Source: Paraflavitalea sp. CAU 1676 (lineage in GTDB: Bacteria; Bacteroidota; Bacteroidia; Chitinophagales; Chitinophagaceae). Taken from it: a stretch of 64,000 nt of DNA. The stretch covers positions 62,001 through 126,000 of the forward strand of contig NZ_JARHUJ010000006.1 of NCBI RefSeq assembly GCF_029223285.1. Direction: 5' to 3'. The notes under the pieces were generated by a model. It had not been told where the DNA came from, searched no databases, and saw nothing but the letters and a program-made list of their open reading frames with translations. How positions within the stretch are numbered: the first letter of the stretch is position 1; every line of letters begins with the position of its first letter. Below, piece by piece: positions 22,077 to 30,585 of the stretch. The position numbers were made by a program, and so were the translations under genes.

Positions 22077-25000
22077 TTATGGTGCAAAGCGCAGCACCAA
22101 TGTGCTGTCGTTATTACGCGCCAGCACGTAGGCCTTTTTGCCCCCGATCATTATTTCACGGATGTGACGCACCTGCCCTTTGATGGGTTTGCCGTTGATG
22201 GGTTCGGCTGTGAAGGCGCCTTTTCCCATGTTGACAAGTACCGTACCTAAATCGGCATCATACCTTCCCATCTGGATATTGTTGTCGTAGAAATTGCCCC
22301 CTAATAAGATATCGGGCAAGGTGTCATTATTAGCTTGCAGAGCAATGGCATCTTTATACGGTGTGAGCTGCGCCTGCCAGGGCATGGCCTGCAAGTTGAA
22401 TTTCAGGTTTCCCTCGTTGATCAATATCGCGTTGCTGAAATAGTCGGCCGAAAATACGGCGGCGCCTTTCAATTTTTCGGCCGTGAATATATCCTGCAGG
22501 GAAGCTTTCGCAAACTCTTCTGCATAGAGGTAACGTTTCTTCAATACCGGTATCTGGCGCTGGAGCTCGTCTTTATTGGCGAATGGGATTTCGCGCCCGC
22601 CAAGGTAATAGGTAACGACTGTCTCTTTTCTTCCGTTATCATCGAAGTCGTTGTAGTACATTCTTACCGGCTCCTGTTCTGTGGCTTTGAGACGGCTATT
22701 GAGACCGAGGTTGCCAGCGACGAGGTCGAGATCGCCATCCTGATCTACATCGACTGACTGTAAAAAATTCCACCAGCCTTTTCGTTGCGTGATCCACTGC
22801 CGGCTAAACTTCCCTTTATCATTGATGTAAGCACTGATACCATCCCATTCGAGTGACACCAGCAAATCCTGATCGCCATCATTATCGATATCGGCCCACT
22901 TTCCCTGTGTTACAAAACCTGGCTGCTGCAGGTCGGGCGCATAGGCGGCGGTTACATCTTTAAACTTACCAGTCTTATCATTTTCGAGCAGGTACGAGCG
23001 GGGCACTTTTCCAAACTCATAGGGATAAGCCCTGCCTCCAATAAACAAATCGGCATACCCATCTCCGGTGAAATCGAATGATGCTACACAGGATGCTGTG
23101 ATGAAGATATCCGAAAACGCATCTGCCTTTTTGGAGAGCTGCCCCTTGCCATCATTAATGTATACCCTGGGCAGCAGGAATTCGTCTTTCCCATAATACT
23201 CATTTCCACCGCTGGCGACGACGAGGTCGGGGTATTTGTCGTTATTAACATCAACCCAGGTGGCGTCTACATCTTCAAATGTGCTATCGTTGTCGAGGGC
23301 AGGTTGGGCCGACCTAGCAAAGCGGCCTGCCTTTGTTTGCAGGAAAAGGGCATTCTTCCTGGCTTTGGATGCACCAAGGAATACATCTTCGAGCCCATCG
23401 CCATTTACATCACCTACTGCTATTGCAGGCCCTTCGGTGGACACCATGTGTGGCATCAGCGGCTCGCGGTCGAACTCTACAAAGTGATTCTCCTGGTGGC
23501 GATATTGCAATCCGGTGCTGGCAGTTACCTCTTCAGCAGGACGCAGTCCGCTGCGCTGCGCGGCGGTAAGGATGCTGTAATCAAATACCGGAAGGTTGGC
23601 GGGCTGATATGTCAGTGTGATGTGGTTCGTATCCGTCCAATGAACGGGCTGATAGCGGTTATCGGGCCAAATGACAAACATGGAGTCCACCTCTGTACTA
23701 TCGAGCCCGATTTGCAGTGGTATTTCCATAGATGACAGAAAACCGCGTACCGGAAACTTCTCATAGGTGCGGATGCCTCCGTTGACGTACACGATGGCTT
23801 TGGCCCCGATGGCCTTCGTGTTGCCAGCAGCTCCTTTCAATTCTATGGACAGATAATGCTGTTGGTGTCGATCATTGCCGGTATTTCGATAGACCAGTGC
23901 GGGTTCGTCGATGTTATTGACTACGATATCAAGATCGCCGTCGTTATCAAGATCGGCGTAGAGAGCTCCATTGGAATAGGTGGGGCGGTCGTTGCTGATG
24001 CGTTTGCCTTCGTCTTCAAACGACAGCGCACCCTTATTGCGGAAGAAGCGATTGGGCAGCTTGATCTCCGGAAACTTATTGATGAGCGCCATGTCTTTTT
24101 CCTGCATTTCGCCAGCGCGGATCTTGCGCTGTATTTCGTCGTTGGAAATATAGTTGACATAGTCAATGTCGTTAAGGCGCTTGGGTATGCCGTTGGAAAC
24201 AAAGAGGTCTTTGAGTCCGTCGTTGTCGAAGTCGAGCCAAAGGGGCGCCCATGACCAGTCGGTTGCATAGACGCCGGCATACAATCCTACTTCACTAAAC
24301 TGTCCGTTGCAGCGGTTGTATTGCAGGGCATTGCGCGCATATTGATAATTGTACCCATGCTTGATCTTGGCATAAAATACATCGTACGCATCTTCACCGA
24401 GTGACCGCTTGAGTATGTAGGGATCAGATGGCAGCATATCGACCGAGATCACTTCTGGCCAGGCGTCGTTGTTGGCATCGGCCACATCTACGCCCATGGA
24501 AAACTGGCTGGTGTGCATGATGCTACCAGTAAGGGTATCCCGGAAGGTGCCATTGTGCTGGTTGATGTAGAGGTAATCGTTTTCGTGAAAGTCATTGCCG
24601 ATATACAGGTCGGGCCAGCCATCGAGGTTGATGTCGGCCACCGCCACGCCGAGGCCATAACCAATGATGGAGCTATTGATACCAGCTTCTCGGGTAACGT
24701 TGGTGAAATGCCCATTGTCATTACGGAACATGCGATCGCCGGTGAGGGTTTCGTAGGTGCCTGCATAGGATGGGCGGGGCGCGAAGGTGCTGTTGTACCT
24801 GAGGGAGTGATTGAGGAGGTACATATCGAGATCCCCATCGAGGTCGTAGTCGAAAAACGTGGCTTGTGTGCTAAAACCGGAAAAGTCGAGTCCGTATTCC
24901 TTTGCCTGGTCTTTGTATTGCGGGATGCCATTCTCTATCTTCTGGCAAATAAGTAACTGATTGTGGCTTTGCAGGGTTTCGTAGTTGCCGACGCGGCATA

Positions 25001-25412
25001 TGTATATATCGAGGAGTCCATCGCCATTGACATCGGCGATCGATACGCCGGTACTCCAGGCGGTATCGCGTGGAATTTTGGATTCGGCCGAGACATCTTT
25101 GAATTGAAGTTTGCCTTCGTTTAGGTATAGTTGATTGGGTTGCTGATTTGCGGCAAAAAAGAGGTCGATGCGCCCATCGTTGTTGAAATCGCCTGCGCCT
25201 ACGCCGGCGCCATTGTAGAAGTACATATACTTCAACATATTAATTGCCCCTGACTGGGTGAGCTTGTTGGCGAAATGAAGGCCGGTGGTGCTGTGATCCA
25301 ACACCTCGAACAGCGGGGCATTGACGCGATCTCCGGAACGGCAACCCGTTAACAGTAACAGGCAATAACCGAGGCAGGCTATCCAGGCTGTTCGAAGGTT
25401 GATCCGACTCAT
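22077..25412 (-). CDS. CRTAC-like FG-GAP/VCBS repeat lipoprotein with UnbV (ASPIC) domain
   Basis: An 1111-residue exported lipoprotein: signal peptide ending LLLTGC (Cys24), then many calcium-binding FG-GAP/VCBS blades with the D-x-N-x-D-G-x-x-D pattern (for example DFNNDGRIDLF, DVNGDGLLDIY, DYDLDGDLDMY, DFDNDGLKDLF, DLDNDGDLDIV). An UnbV/ASPIC segment (about 530-610) with KAIGAKAIVYVNGG and the VDSMFVIWPDN block lies between two blade sets. Such proteins probably form surface beta-propellers; in Bacteroidota they are frequent near SusCD genes, but none adjoins this copy. A TAnnTTTG box precedes the start. Ligand and partner are unknown. Confidence 0.9.
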   Translation of the reverse strand: MSRINLRTAWIACLGYCLLLLTGCRSGDRVNAPLFEVLDHSTTGLHFANKLTQSGAINMLKYMYFYNGAGVGAGDFNNDGRIDLFFAANQQPNQLYLNEGKLQFKDVSAESKIPRDTAWSTGVSIADVNGDGLLDIYICRVGNYETLQSHNQLLICQKIENGIPQYKDQAKEYGLDFSGFSTQATFFDYDLDGDLDMYLLNHSLRYNSTFAPRPSYAGTYETLTGDRMFRNDNGHFTNVTREAGINSSIIGYGLGVAVADINLDGWPDLYIGNDFHENDYLYINQHNGTFRDTLTGSIMHTSQFSMGVDVADANNDAWPEVISVDMLPSDPYILKRSLGEDAYDVFYAKIKHGYNYQYARNALQYNRCNGQFSEVGLYAGVYATDWSWAPLWLDFDNDGLKDLFVSNGIPKRLNDIDYVNYISNDEIQRKIRAGEMQEKDMALINKFPEIKLPNRFFRNKGALSFEDEGKRISNDRPTYSNGALYADLDNDGDLDIVVNNIDEPALVYRNTGNDRHQQHYLSIELKGAAGNTKAIGAKAIVYVNGGIRTYEKFPVRGFLSSMEIPLQIGLDSTEVDSMFVIWPDNRYQPVHWTDTNHITLTYQPANLPVFDYSILTAAQRSGLRPAEEVTASTGLQYRHQENHFVEFDREPLMPHMVSTEGPAIAVGDVNGDGLEDVFLGASKARKNALFLQTKAGRFARSAQPALDNDSTFEDVDATWVDVNNDKYPDLVVASGGNEYYGKDEFLLPRVYINDGKGQLSKKADAFSDIFITASCVASFDFTGDGYADLFIGGRAYPYEFGKVPRSYLLENDKTGKFKDVTAAYAPDLQQPGFVTQGKWADIDNDGDQDLLVSLEWDGISAYINDKGKFSRQWITQRKGWWNFLQSVDVDQDGDLDLVAGNLGLNSRLKATEQEPVRMYYNDFDDNGRKETVVTYYLGGREIPFANKDELQRQIPVLKKRYLYAEEFAKASLQDIFTAEKLKGAAVFSADYFSNAILINEGNLKFNLQAMPWQAQLTPYKDAIALQANNDTLPDILLGGNFYDNNIQMGRYDADLGTVLVNMGKGAFTAEPINGKPIKGQVRHIREIMIGGKKAYVLARNNDSTLVLRFAP

Positions 25413-25432
25413 AGCAGCATTTATCGTTTAAA

Positions 25433-25440
25433 CAAACATA
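25433..25440 (-). promoter_or_regulatory. -7 promoter box of the FG-GAP/UnbV gene
   Basis: The minus strand reads TATGTTTG, an exact TAnnTTTG match, 20 bases before the ATG; inferred leader about 15 nt. No clear -33 TTG. Confidence 0.45.
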
Positions 25441-25550
25441 TGTGAAAAGATCGAGAATGGGAAGTGTGAGTTAATGGGGGAAAACAGGCGGTTTCAGGGA
25501 GGCGGGCAGGCTGTGCAGGACTGGCTTGCGGCGCCACTAACCAACACAAA

Positions 25551-25571
25551 GGCCGCCCTTTTGGAGCGGCC
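25551..25571 (-). terminator. Hairpin after the DUF1015 gene
   Basis: GGCCGC pairs with GCGGCC around a nine-base loop, 30 bases past the DUF1015 stop, followed on the minus strand by CTTTGTG. The T-tract is poor, so termination is probable but not certain. Confidence 0.5.
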
Positions 25572-25601
25572 CTGTTATTTATCATCTGTTCTTAACGGAA
25601 T

Positions 25602-26831
25602 TTATGCAATGAGGTGCGTGAGCAGGCCATCACGCAGCTTGGGCTCGAACCAGGTGCTTTTGGGCGGCATTACATTGCCACTGTCGGCTATATCGAACAG
25701 TTGCTGGATGGTAACGGGGTGCAGGCTGAATGCTACGGCCATTTCTCCGCTGTTGACCCTTTTTTCGAGTTCACCCAGTCCGCGGATGCCACCGACGAAG
25801 TCTATGCGCTTATCGGTACGCTGGTCTTTGATGCCAAGCCATTTGTCGAGCACATTGTTGGAGAGGATGGATACATCCAATACGCCAATGGGATCGGTGG
25901 TATAGGTTCCTTCTTTGGAAGTGAGCTTATACCACTGGCCTTTGAGGTACATGCCAAACTCGTGGAGATTGGCAGGCGCCAGGGCCGCGGACACTTTTTC
26001 TATTTTAAAATCGGCCTCGAGCTTTTGCAGGAGTTCGGCTTCTGTAAGTCCGTTGAGATCTTTCACTACCCTATTGTAGTCCATAATGTACAACTGGTTG
26101 GACGGGAACAGGGTGGTGAGGAAGTAATTCGCATCGTCGCTGGCTGCTGCGCCGAGGGCTTTGCGCACTTTAGCAGCCGAAGCTGCCCGGTGGTGACCAT
26201 CGGCGATATAGGTAACCGGTACCAAGGAGGCGAAAATATCGGTGATGGCGGTGATGGTCTCATCTTTGTCGACTACCCAAATGGTATGACTGATGTTATC
26301 ATCGGCTGTGAAGTTATATACGGGGTGGTTACCTGCTTTCCAATTGTCGATGATATTGTCGAGCTCTTTAACGTTGCGGTAGGCCAGGAACACATTGCCG
26401 GTTTGCGCGCCGGAGGTTTTGATGTGGTTAATGCGGTCCTGTTCTTTTTCGGGACGGGTGAACTCGTGTTTCTTAATGACGTCCTTTTCATAGTCATCCA
26501 CAGAGCTGGCTGCTACGAGGCCTGTTTGGCTGCGGCCATTCATCACGAGCTGATAAATATAATAGCAGGGCTTTTCCTCCCTGAAGAGGATACCTTTCTG
26601 AATAAATGCATCGAGGTTCTCTTTTGCCTTTTCATACACCGCCGGTGTGTGGATGTCTATGTTTTCGGGAAGGTCGATCTCGGACTTGGTGATGTGCAGG
26701 AATGAACTGGCATTGCCGGCTGCTTCTTCGCGCGCTTCCTTACTGTTCAATACGTCGTAAGGGCGTGATGCTACCTGGCTGGCCTGTTCGGGTTGTGGTC
26801 TAACTGCTTTGAATGGTTGTATAGATGCCAT
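25602..26831 (-). CDS. DUF1015 family protein
   Basis: A 409-residue cytosolic protein of the SerC-linked DUF1015 family. Markers are MASIQPFKAVRP, SRPYDV near residue 22, ITKSEIDLP, the FTRPEKEQDRINH segment (about 124-136), and YIADGHHRAASA (209-219). The family often lies with serC and serA and has been proposed to act in or near serine metabolism, but no reaction is established here. It begins 16 bases after serC, so the two are cotranscribed; serA is not between them. The ATG at 26829-26831 gives the conserved start; an upstream reading adds 12 residues. Confidence 0.93.
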   Translation of the reverse strand: MASIQPFKAVRPQPEQASQVASRPYDVLNSKEAREEAAGNASSFLHITKSEIDLPENIDIHTPAVYEKAKENLDAFIQKGILFREEKPCYYIYQLVMNGRSQTGLVAASSVDDYEKDVIKKHEFTRPEKEQDRINHIKTSGAQTGNVFLAYRNVKELDNIIDNWKAGNHPVYNFTADDNISHTIWVVDKDETITAITDIFASLVPVTYIADGHHRAASAAKVRKALGAAASDDANYFLTTLFPSNQLYIMDYNRVVKDLNGLTEAELLQKLEADFKIEKVSAALAPANLHEFGMYLKGQWYKLTSKEGTYTTDPIGVLDVSILSNNVLDKWLGIKDQRTDKRIDFVGGIRGLGELEKRVNSGEMAVAFSLHPVTIQQLFDIADSGNVMPPKSTWFEPKLRDGLLTHLIA

Positions 26832-26847
26832 ATGGTTATCGTTGTGT

Positions 26848-27933
26848 TTATCCTTTACGTTGTGCAAAATCTTTCATGAGATCGGTCAATACCTTTACCC
26901 CTTCGAGTGGCATGGCATTGTAGAGTGATGCGCGGAAGCCGCCTACGGTGCGGTATCCTTTGATGCCGACCAGGTTGTTTTCCTTGCAGATGGCGAGGAA
27001 CTCCTTTTCGAGGTCGGCATTGTCCATCACAAAGGTAGCATTCATTTTGCTGCGGTCTTCCTTGGCAGCGGTGCCTTTGAAGATGGGCAACTGATCGAGC
27101 GTGCTGTATAGTAATGATGCTTTTTGATCGTTGATCTTTTCGATGGCCGCTACTCCTCCCTGATCGCGCAACCAGCGCAGGGTGAGCATACATACGTACA
27201 CTGCAAATACCGGTGGTGTGTTGAGCATGGACCCGTTCTCAATATGATTGCGGTAATCCATCATGACCGGCAGTTTGCGGTCTACTTTTCCCAATAGATT
27301 CTTATTGATCACTACCAGGTTTACGCCGGCTGCTCCGACATTCTTTTGTGCACCTGCATAAATAAGGTCGTATTTATTGAAATCGAGCGTGCGACTGAGG
27401 ATATCACTGCTCATATCGGCTACGATGGGTACGCCCGCTTCGTAAAACGGCTGCATATCGTGCCATTGTGTACCATAGATGGTATTGTTGGTGGTGATGT
27501 GCAGGTATTTCGCTGTTTTGGGTATGATCATGTTCTTGGGCAGGTAGGAATAAGCGGCTTCTTTTGAGCTGCCCACTACTTCTACATGACCGAAGAGGCG
27601 TGCTTCCTTGATCGCTTTAGCGCCCCAGATATCGGTATCGGTATATGCGGCTATTTCGTTTTCGTTGAGCAGGTTCATGGGCACCTGGAAGAATTGGGTG
27701 GAGGCACCGCCATGCAGGAAGAGGACTTCGTGATCGGCATCGAGTTGCATCAGTTCTTTTACCAGGGAGATGGCTTCGTTCATGACTGCCTGGAATGCTT
27801 CGGTACGGTGGCCGAGTTCGAGGATGGACAATCCGGAGTTATTGAAGTTCAGGACTGCCTGTGCTGCTTGTTCAAAGACGGTTTTCGGCAATATGCTGGG
27901 GCCAGCATTGAAGTTGTAGATCGCTGATTTCAC
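26848..27933 (-). CDS. serC: Phosphoserine aminotransferase
   Basis: A 361-residue PLP enzyme converting 3-phosphohydroxypyruvate and glutamate to phosphoserine in serine synthesis (and the analogous step in vitamin B6 synthesis). It opens YNFNAGPSILPKTV, has LELGHRTEAF, LFLHGGASTQF, the TTNNTIYGTQW segment, VADMSSDILSR, and the PLP-binding AGAQKNVGAAG with Lys197. The C-terminus has VGIKGYRTVGGFRASLYNAM. It heads a two-gene unit with DUF1015. Upstream a TACCTTCG sequence is a near-match to the -7 box. Confidence 0.97.
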   Translation of the reverse strand: MKSAIYNFNAGPSILPKTVFEQAAQAVLNFNNSGLSILELGHRTEAFQAVMNEAISLVKELMQLDADHEVLFLHGGASTQFFQVPMNLLNENEIAAYTDTDIWGAKAIKEARLFGHVEVVGSSKEAAYSYLPKNMIIPKTAKYLHITTNNTIYGTQWHDMQPFYEAGVPIVADMSSDILSRTLDFNKYDLIYAGAQKNVGAAGVNLVVINKNLLGKVDRKLPVMMDYRNHIENGSMLNTPPVFAVYVCMLTLRWLRDQGGVAAIEKINDQKASLLYSTLDQLPIFKGTAAKEDRSKMNATFVMDNADLEKEFLAICKENNLVGIKGYRTVGGFRASLYNAMPLEGVKVLTDLMKDFAQRKG

Positions 27934-27998
27934 GGCTCTAATGATTTCGCTGATTAAAAAAGAAGGGCGAAGGTACTAATAGTTTCCGGTTTCCGGGT

Positions 27999-28010
27999 CC
28001 CCGAAAGGGG
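27999..28010. other. Small hairpin with GAAA loop upstream of serC
   Basis: CCCC-GAAA-GGGG lies in the 141-base gap between serC and the nuclease gene; flanking GGTCC(C) and GGGACC could extend a larger fold. No T-run follows on either strand. Confidence 0.35.
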
Positions 28011-28074
28011 TTGTTTGGGTTCCCGGGACCATAATTCTCCATTATATACGTAGACTAATTGCCGGAAGGATGTG

Positions 28075-29040
28075 TCAATCGCAGCTCCGGGCAGGTGGGG
28101 CGCTGCTTTTCCATTGCAGGTTGAGGGTTTCGAACTCTTTTTCGTCGGCTTTCGTGTATTGCCTGTTGGAAAGGCGCCGCAGATCGGGCTGGCCAGCATT
28201 GACCCAGGCGGTGTACCAGCAGGAGGCTACTGCGAAGATGGACTGGCGCATACGTCGTTCGACCATTTTGTTGAGCCGCTGATCGTAATGGCGGCTGTAG
28301 GCAGCAGAATACTGGCGGGTGATGATTCCATTGCGGTCTTCGAAGGCAAACTTTTGATCGGTAGGGAATTCGTTGTTGAGCGCTTGCTCTATCCGTAATA
28401 CGGTGTCGGCGGCGGCTGCACTTTCGAGGATACGGCTCCAGATGAAGTTAGCGGGTTGTTCAATGTAACTTGCTTTACCGATCCAGAGGTTCCACTCTTT
28501 TTCTGCAAACAATTCGGGGATGCGTGACTCCCAAAATCCGTGGATGCCATGTTGGCCCGTGTGCTGGCCATTGTGGTTGCTGCTCACGTGTAATGGTACA
28601 TGTGCGTCGCCGATATAATGACCCAGGTCGGCCGAGAGCTTCAATATCCTTGCCTGGTCTTTTTCGCGGAATGCCTGTGTAAGACGGTGCATGTTGATCT
28701 GTATCCACCAGGGTACGATGCCGTATTTCAGGAGCGTATCCTGCGAGTATTTCTTTACGGCCGAATCCCAATTGCGGGGTAATGCCTCATAGGGCCAGGT
28801 GCCGTAGTAGTCGATATCGATATAGTGCCGCGGCCCTTCGGCTGGCAGGATGTAGCGCCGTTTATCGGGATCTACCGCGTGCTGACTGATGAAGGCACTA
28901 TTGGGTTTATAAAGCACCATCATTTCGGGCGGGAGCAGGAAGATGGCGAGTTCATTGATCTTACGGTGGGCATAAAATCCCCAGCAATAACTATTATGCG
29001 CAAGGCACAACAGGAGGAGGACGCACATGGTTCTCTTCAT
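28075..29040 (-). CDS. S1/P1 nuclease-like zinc hydrolase (secreted)
   Basis: A 321-residue exported protein. The signal peptide ends about residue 19 so that the mature chain starts with Trp20 (CWGFYAHRKIN), as in S1/P1 nucleases and zinc phospholipase C, where the N-terminal Trp binds zinc. Further ligands fit the fold: H25, the H-D pair in PRHYIDIDYYG, DLGHYIGDAHVPLHVSSNH (matching the family GD.H.PLH block) and GIHGFWESRI (matching H...W(D/E)). It probably hydrolyses phosphate esters (nucleic acid or phospholipid) in the periplasm. The real ATG is at 29038-29040; the longer reading begins at TTG two codons upstream. Nuclease versus phospholipase cannot be decided here. Confidence 0.85.
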   Translation of the reverse strand: MKRTMCVLLLLCLAHNSYCWGFYAHRKINELAIFLLPPEMMVLYKPNSAFISQHAVDPDKRRYILPAEGPRHYIDIDYYGTWPYEALPRNWDSAVKKYSQDTLLKYGIVPWWIQINMHRLTQAFREKDQARILKLSADLGHYIGDAHVPLHVSSNHNGQHTGQHGIHGFWESRIPELFAEKEWNLWIGKASYIEQPANFIWSRILESAAAADTVLRIEQALNNEFPTDQKFAFEDRNGIITRQYSAAYSRHYDQRLNKMVERRMRQSIFAVASCWYTAWVNAGQPDLRRLSNRQYTKADEKEFETLNLQWKSSAPPARSCD

Positions 29041-29158
29041 AAGCAATATTGAATGTTGGTTTGACCTGCTGCTGTGTTTCAGTCAGGGTCTACTTCCATT
29101 TGCTACGGCCTTTGGCTTATGGGGTTATGGTGCCGAAACGGGTCTTGTTGCTTTGGGG

Positions 29159-29800
29159 TTATTTCTTCCCATCGTGCTCATCTTCTATGTGCGTTACCCC
29201 ACCGGAGATGGCAAATTTCATGGCATCGGTAGAGCTGATATCGGTGAGCAGCCTGACGCGGTCGCGTTTTACAAAATACAGGCGGCCGGTAAAAGCATAT
29301 GATTGCGGGATATACACGGCCACGTGCTCAATGAGCCCGAACTCGCTCAGTTCCTGCTGGGTTATGAAGCCTATCTGCCACACGTCGGCAGATTCTACAC
29401 TTACGAGTACGGCCTGATCGAATTTACGCTTATCACCTGCAAAGGCTTCAAAGAAATCTTTCAGGGTGCTGTATATGAGCTTAATACCGGGAGTGCGCTC
29501 AAGTATTTTATCAAAAAGCTCTACGAGCCGACTGACTATGAATGATGAAGAGATGTAACCCACCAATATAACGATGAGCATTACGAGTGCAAAGCCAAGT
29601 CCGGGTATCTTAATGGTGTTACCCTCTTTATCGGCCTCTATGAGGTGCGGGAATATTTTTTGAATGAGGCTGGGCAGGATGCCATCAACAAAATTGAATA
29701 AGGCAGTTACCGCATAAATAGTGATGGCGATGGGTGCGAGGATGATCAGTCCCTGTAAGAAATACTGAAACATCTTCTTCAATACCTGCCTGGTCTTCAT
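29159..29800 (-). CDS. DUF502 family inner-membrane protein
   Basis: A 213-residue membrane protein with two helices (about 13-38, FLQGLIILAPIAITIYAV; and 65-87, ALVMLIVILVGYISSSFIV), a central loop with DGILP and the DUF502 core RTPGIKLIYSTLKDFFEAF, then a soluble C-terminal domain with FITQQE.SEFGLIEHVAVYIPQ and V..LTDISSTDAMKFAISGG. The function of the family is unknown. The ATG at 29798-29800 is supported by a TAATTTTG box; the longer reading adds eight residues. It is divergent from the efflux operon. Confidence 0.92.
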   Translation of the reverse strand: MKTRQVLKKMFQYFLQGLIILAPIAITIYAVTALFNFVDGILPSLIQKIFPHLIEADKEGNTIKIPGLGFALVMLIVILVGYISSSFIVSRLVELFDKILERTPGIKLIYSTLKDFFEAFAGDKRKFDQAVLVSVESADVWQIGFITQQELSEFGLIEHVAVYIPQSYAFTGRLYFVKRDRVRLLTDISSTDAMKFAISGGVTHIEDEHDGKK

Positions 29801-29821
29801 GTTACAATGGTGGTTTGGGGG

Positions 29822-29829
29822 CAAAATTA
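29822..29829 (-). promoter_or_regulatory. -7 promoter box of the DUF502 gene
   Basis: The minus strand reads TAATTTTG, an exact TAnnTTTG match, 21 bases before the ATG. Confidence 0.5.
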
Positions 29830-29877
29830 CAGGCCCGGCACGAGCATCCGTGATATTATTTCATAAAAAAAGGGGGC

Positions 29878-29905
29878 GGAAACTTTCGTTACGTAAAAAG
29901 TTTCC
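29878..29905. promoter_or_regulatory. Palindromic TetR operator candidate
   Basis: GGAAACTTT and AAAGTTTCC are perfect 9-base inverted arms separated by ten bases that include the 8-bp palindrome TTACGTAA. The element lies between the -33 and -7 positions of the promoter reading toward the TetR gene, 20 bases before its ATG. This is the usual place for autorepression by a TetR dimer. Confidence 0.75.
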
Positions 29906-29906
29906 A

Positions 29907-29914
29907 TAGTTTTG
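29907..29914 (+). promoter_or_regulatory. -7 promoter box of the TetR-efflux operon
   Basis: TAGTTTTG is an exact TAnnTTTG match 11 bases before the ATG, so the leader is expected to be about 6 nt. TTTC at 29884-29887 with a 19-base spacer is a -33 candidate. Confidence 0.6.
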
Positions 29915-29925
29915 ATCCCGAATTT

Positions 29926-30585
29926 ATGACTACAGAAACAAATACGAAGGTGCGGATACGCCAGAAGGCGGAGGAGCTATTTATGAAGTATGGTATTCGC
30001 AGTGTGAGCATGGATGACATTGCCAATGCATTGGGGATGAGCAAGAAAACGATCTATCAGTATTTCGTGGACAAGGACGAACTGGTGACGGCGGTAGTGG
30101 AAGCGGATGTGCAGGATATGCAGGGTGACTGTATCAAAATTCTCGAAGGTTCGAAAGATGCCATCCATGAGATCTTCCTAACGATCGATCGTCTGCTGGA
30201 GCAGTTCCGCAACATGAACCCGATGTTGATCTACGACCTGGAGAAGTTTCACATCCGTGGGTATCAAAAGTTTATGGATCATAAGAATAAGTTTTTGCTG
30301 CAGGTGATCAGGAAGAACCTGGAGCGCGGACTGGCCGAGGGTTTGTACCGCGATGACCTGAACGCAGACCTGGTGGCGAGGTTCCGGTTGGAATCGATGA
30401 TGATCCCCTTCAATATTGACCTCTTCCCTCCTACCAAATTCAGCATGGCCGATGTATCGAAAGAGATCATGGAGCTGTATGTGCACGGCCTGGTTTCTCA
30501 AAAGGGCTACAAGCTAATCGTAAAATATAAAGAAGAACGTTTAAAACAAGCAAATCATGACACCTTATCGGGTAAGACGAAGTAA
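29926..30585 (+). CDS. TetR/AcrR family transcriptional regulator of the efflux operon
   Basis: A 219-residue dimeric repressor. The N-terminal HTH (about 10-58) reads RIRQKAEELFMKYGIRSVS, MDDIANALGMSKKTIYQYF and DKDELV, typical of the family; the rest is a helical ligand-binding domain (60-219). It is the first gene of the tetR-tolC-hlyD-RND run and its end overlaps the TolC start by 29 bases. A strong palindrome covers its own promoter, so it probably represses the whole operon and is released by a drug-like ligand. The ligand is unknown. Confidence 0.95.
   Translation: MTTETNTKVRIRQKAEELFMKYGIRSVSMDDIANALGMSKKTIYQYFVDKDELVTAVVEADVQDMQGDCIKILEGSKDAIHEIFLTIDRLLEQFRNMNPMLIYDLEKFHIRGYQKFMDHKNKFLLQVIRKNLERGLAEGLYRDDLNADLVARFRLESMMIPFNIDLFPPTKFSMADVSKEIMELYVHGLVSQKGYKLIVKYKEERLKQANHDTLSGKTK

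Noticed and set aside
27934-28074. Riboswitch upstream of serC
   Set aside because: The GC-rich stems and GAAA loop do not match any riboswitch core I recognise.
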